Positions 27,501-33,500 of a stretch of 64,000 bases of DNA are shown piece by piece. Below the pieces are notes generated by a model, which saw only the letters and a program-made list of their open reading frames with translations, did not search any database and was not told where the DNA came from. The DNA comes from Nectonema munidae (taxonomy: Eukaryota > Nematomorpha > Nectonematoida > Nectonematidae). The stretch covers positions 1,443,001-1,507,000 of the forward strand of contig JAUIRK010000896.1 in NCBI GenBank assembly GCA_030549495.1, given 5' to 3'. Position 1 is the first letter of the stretch; the number at the start of each line of letters is the position of its first letter. Made by a program: the position numbers and the translations under genes.

Positions 27501-30500
27501 TTTTGATTTATTGACACTCTTTTTTATTTTCATTAAACACCCTTTCTTAGTTTTATAACTTATTTTATTCAAAAAAATTTAGCTTATAAAATCGGTTTAT
27601 ATTTTTTTTTGACCGTTTTCCATCTAATAGGGTTCATGCTTTTTTCTGAGGTGAAGTACACTTACAAAAAAATTTGACTTTGAGGTACATTTAATTTTTT
27701 ACTAATTTACTATAACTAATGTAAAAGCAGTCGCTACGCTTAAAATAAAGAAAAATTAATTATAGATCTAAAAATGATAATATTTTCATATAAAACATGA
27801 ACATTTATTATAAAATTTGATAAAAAAAAATGAGTTAAAATATGTATTTTGAATAACTAATACTGTAAAGTAGAGTTTGTTGGTGGCAGTAGACCATAAT
27901 TGTGTACAAGTTCCTCGTTTCTCTTGAAAATATGAGAGGAACAAATTTTTGAAATACCACCCCAAACTCACCGTAATTTATTTTTGGGATTCCTTTATTT
28001 TACGATAGTACAACGTCAGATTACTTACCCCGTTAAGTTCCAGATAAAGCAGAAGACATTATTGAATTTTATTGATTTCTTTTAAAAACTGGACATCGTC
28101 TACTGTCCATTTTTGGATCATTGGTATCAAGCGGGTTGAATGTGGTCTGCTTTTTCTCGGATCAAATTGGTTAAGTTCTACGAAAATTCATTCCTAAAAA
28201 AACAGATGAATAATGATTCGTGAAGGAAAGATTATCAATTTCATAAATATTTTTTATTTTTTGTGGAATCATCTGGGTTAACCAATTAAGTAGCATAGAA
28301 ATCAGACGATTTATATTCAAAGGCATTGAAAAAAGCAGGCGTAGATGAAATTACTTATGCTCCCAAATGGGAACATTGGGACTTAATGGGTTGAGCAAGT
28401 TTTTGCTTGCTTTATCATTTATATGAAATACGAAAACCCCATTTTAACGTTTTTTCATTTATGCACAGTCGTTTGAGAATTAAATCTAGTTCACTTTTTA
28501 TCCATAATTTAAATACGAGTGTTAAATCATTTAAAATCTTATTTTCTTAATAATGCTATTTTCCTTATTTTAGACTGGTAATCAAGTTTTGCACACAGCA
28601 AATACCCTTCGTAGAATTCGTAATCGTTCTCACAGTGTAAGATTTTTTAATTCTTCACTTATTTTATATATATATAATATAGCATTGTTTGTGAATATCT
28701 CATCATAAATCATGTAGTGAAGACGTTGTATAACGACCTATTCTATTCCAATTAAGTGATGGTACTCGATCTCATTATTTATTTACTAAATTTGCTTTAG
28801 TCACAAAGATTCATTTTTTACAGTTATTTTCCATTTTGAAGAATAACAAAACACGAGATATTTTTAGAACTAGTTTTGCTTTTCTCAATCCCGGTGTTAA
28901 ATGAAAATAATGCTTTACATTAAGAAGAAGAATTTATTTTCTACATACATCAATAACACACAATATATATAATATGTATTGATATAAGAGTATAATAGTA
29001 TACGATTAGATTGAACAAAGATAACCATCACAAGTGATAAAAAAAACCTTAATTTACAAAGATGTATTATGGATTGGATGGCGGAAAAAGTTTCTAGGGG
29101 CGACTTGGAACCGACCAGCCATATTGAAAATAGAAGATAGATCAAGTTAACAAACATCGACCAAGTAAATGTGTGGAGATTAAAAGTGGATTATGCTTGA
29201 AGTAAAAATGAATGATATATATGAATAAATAAATACATATAATATAAATTAAAATTATGCTATTATATACTACACGTGTATGCGTAATAAAAATGAACAC
29301 GGTAAGAAGTTTACTAAATTGGCAATTCCGTAGTTTGCAAGTTCTAAATTTCAAAGAAGTGTTAAAACTGCGAAGTCTATATCTTGACAAGGACAAACAA
29401 TTAGAATATCTTAAAGTATAATTCTGAATTGAATACCATAATTTAAGACGAACCAGTTAGCAAAATTATGAGGCAACAAGGTATTAAAAAACGTGGGCAT
29501 AAAAAGCGCGACACGAAGTTTATTAAGTTCATCAAACATAAAATTTTTCCAAGAGTATAAGAGACCAGAGGTGTGGAAACAGGAAGACTTGTTAAACATA
29601 ATTCGAATAGCTTTTTTTGAATGACAATAATGCTACTACAGTTAGAGTGCCCCCAGTTCTCTAATCCATAAAGAAGATAAGGTACAAAAAGAAATTTATA
29701 AACTAAAAGTTTAATTTTTAGTGGAAGTATATTTCTGTGAAATTTTAATTTCCTAGTCACTGAATTGAGTTTAGAAAGAACACGAAAACGATGCGTTTTC
29801 CAACTCATTTTTAGTCGATCACTTGACCTAAGAAGTTGATTGTGTTTACAAATTGAAAATCAAAGTCAGGTAAAAGAAGATGTGTGGAATTAGAGAAAAC
29901 CATAGCTTTACTTTTATCTTTGTTAACAGTAAGGCAATTTTCAGAAACTCATTTTAGGACATTTTAATCAAGAAACAGAGAAACGACATGTAATTTATTT
30001 TCCAAATTTTTGTTTATGTTGACAATGAACAAGGAATGAAGAAGAGTAGTTGAATGCCCTTTTCAAAAACCAAACTTTTTGGAATAAATAATATTATTTT
30101 TGCGAAAAAATATGCATACATTTTATTGTAGAGTAACTTTTTAAAAAATTTTGATAAACATGAGATTATTGAAATCGGTCTGTATTTAGACATTTCGTAT
30201 TTATTTCTTTTTAAGATGGGCATTACTTTGGAAAACTTGAAAATATTAAGAAATAGAGAAGATTCAAGGCAAGAATTAAATCCTATCAATAAAATTGGAG
30301 CAATTTTAAAGATAATACTTTTAATTAGAGAAGTTGAAAAACGAAAAACTTACTGTACATAAGATTTCTTCAAGCTATTTACAGCAGAAAAAATAACGTT
30401 TAAAGTGAATTTGCCAAAACTAAAACTGCTAGTGCTATCTTCAGATAAAAAAGGAGTAATTTATTTGCCTGATGTCAAGAATATTAATGCAAAAATGATG

Positions 30501-33500
30501 ATTGAAAGAATTGGCAATACAACTTTACTCTATTATTTTACCATCAATTTTTATACGAATTTCATTAGGAGATTTATTTATATAATTTATATTAGTTTTT
30601 CCCATAACTGCTTACTGGTACAGGAAGCGAAATTTTTTAAAACACGAGTTAATGTTTTTATTTTATTTGTGTAAACAATAAATTTATCTTTCAAAGTTAT
30701 ATAGTGATTATATTTTATATTTCTTTTTAGACGATAAAACAAACGATCACGAACACAAATTTACTTCTATAACCCAATGAAAAAATGAATTAGGGTCATT
30801 GAAATACGAAAATAAAATATTGTGGAAGTTAAAAGAATTGAGTTTAGAAATTAGTTTATTATTATCAATTTTTTATTAGTGATTAAATTATTATTTAAGG
30901 AATCGATTGGTTTTATATCAAGACGCAACTTTAACAATATTGATATTAAAATAACCAAAAATTCGTGCAAAAACTTATCATCTGAACTCTTTAGAAAATT
31001 TTCAAGATCAAATAAATATTCTTCAAAACTTACTGAAGAATCATTTGGAGGTCGGTAAATATTGTGATAAACTAAATTTCTACTCCCTATAAAAATCTTC
31101 AATTGAGAAGATTTATCATTGAGCCAGGTTTCTTGAATACCAATGAGTTTTAGAGGAAAAGTATTAATAGAATTCATGAGAATATTATCTCAGAAAATTT
31201 AGAATCAAGAGATTGGCTATTAAAAGTTTATGAAAATATAAGAGAGTCGTAAGAATAATGCATATCTGAACAAACAGATTCTTTACACAACAAATTATTT
31301 TTAAAAAATTTAAAATTAAAAGCATCAAACAAGTTTTTGTTTATAGAAGATTCAAGATCCTTGAGTAAAGTATTATTTTTAACAAAATTTAAGGAAGAAA
31401 CATAAGATTTGCAGAAATAGCTCCCAGCTACATGATTAAAATCATCATAACCAAAAGATTTACAATTGTAACAAATATGCTTGAAGATCATTTTTAAAGG
31501 GACATTTCTACAGTGCATTGATTAAAAGAACAGTATTTGCAAATTTTAATTTTACTTTCAAAATTTTTAACAGCGTGACTATAATATAATCATTTTGTAC
31601 AGAATTTAACAGAAAAAAAGAAACTTAATCCTATTTAAACTGATATAATTAGAAAAATAAGCATACCTTAATTGATCGTATACTTTTGAGGATAAGGAAA
31701 ATTTAACAATATTTTTGCCATCAGTTTTTAAATTCCTCGAAAAACAAATATCAAACTTTTCACCATCATTTACAAGACTTCTAATCCAAATTTTTTTTTA
31801 TCAAAAATTGAAACCAAAATCTCTTCATCAGATATTTCATTATTGACTTTGAAATAGAGTTTACAAGCAAAAACAGGAGTTAAACGTAAAGTTATTAGAT
31901 TTCAAAACATCTTTTGCTTTACGTTTAAAACATCGTTGTATAGCCTCAACAGGTTGGTCGCAAAACGAGACAACCCTTCATACCTAAGGGTTTCTAGACA
32001 AATTGCTTAATTTTTGACGTGATTTGATCCCTCAACTCTTAACTCTTTTGCTTATAAAAAAAGGCTTTATGATTTGAAATATAAAAAATGGCGACAACTT
32101 TGTATACTTTTTATGAAAAAATTCTCTATGTTTAATTTTGTTAAAAATAAATAAAGAGACTTTTGAGTAAAAATTCTTTTTTTTAATATAATCTTAACGT
32201 TTTATATAACTTTTATTGCTTAAAATCCTAAGCTGTGCATCCCCATACATGCGTGAAAATAAAATTAAAATATTTCAATAAGGTCTTTGGTCTCTTGAAG
32301 AAGGCTTGATAATTTCACGAAACCTGAAACATTACAAAATAATATAAAGTTTAAAAAATTTTTGCCTCGAGGCTGAGTACGACCAGCACTGTGATATCAA
32401 TTATTCTACAATAATGTTCCTTTTAGAACCGAGATAGCAGGCCACGCTCAAAGAGGACACCTAAACAAATACCGCCAAATTTAAATAAAGCGTCTTCCAA
32501 TCAGACTAAGCCTTCCAGCAGTGGCCAAGCTCCAAAAAATACTAAGAAGATTCCTTCGATGCCTCCACTACCACCTCCCCTGAATCCTACACCCCCACAG
32601 ACGAAAGCTCTCTTTGTTCAAAGTGATAAGATGGGAAATGCGACAAACAATTCAAAACAGTCGTCACTCTCACATTTTGATCATTTCACTGAGGCAAATA
32701 GCCAGCAAAATGAAACACGTAAATCTATAACTTTTCCTTCAATCTCTATTTGGGAATCGGGGCTGTGCAAATTTTTTAAAAGTACTTGCTCTAAAATTTT
32801 CTCTTAATCTCTTGATTCCTATATTTTGTTTTGTTTTGTTTTAAGTAATCACTTTTTAAGCAAAATTCATTTTTATTCATAAAAAATGAAAATAAAACAA
32901 AGAAGAATTTATTCAATAAACAATTCCATCTTACAAGAAAAAGGATTTAGCGTCAATTCTGAGATTTATGATTTGAAAAAATATTCCTTTGATTGAAATT
33001 ATTATCTAAAAAGTTAGTTTTTAAAAAAATATTTAAACATTTATTTATACAATGCTTTATTTATTTCCTAAAAAAATTGTCCACATAAATTTGATTTTGT
33101 CCCAGAAGTAGGCGATTCCCCTGCAGTTGAGAAGCTAAGCAGTAAACTATAACGGTATCTTGCTTTATATTACTCTAATTAAAAAAATGCACACTGTTCT
33201 AAAGAGGACGAGAATCGAAATTTGGACAACCCTGATCTAGAATTTAGAGATCGTCAACCCATGTTCCGTAGAAAAAGTTTAGTGAGCCTCAACTCCTTTT
33301 AACTTTTTTATAAATTAGATACCTTATGCCACTTTGTTTTTATCCAGTTCAGTTTAAATTTTAAATGTAATCTTGAATGTATATATAGTTCATAATTTTT
33401 TGTTTATCTCAATTTTATTCAAATGTAAGTTTACTAAAATAATAAAGTGTTTCTTTTTTGATTTTCTCATACACTTGAATTCTAACCATGATCTTAGCTC

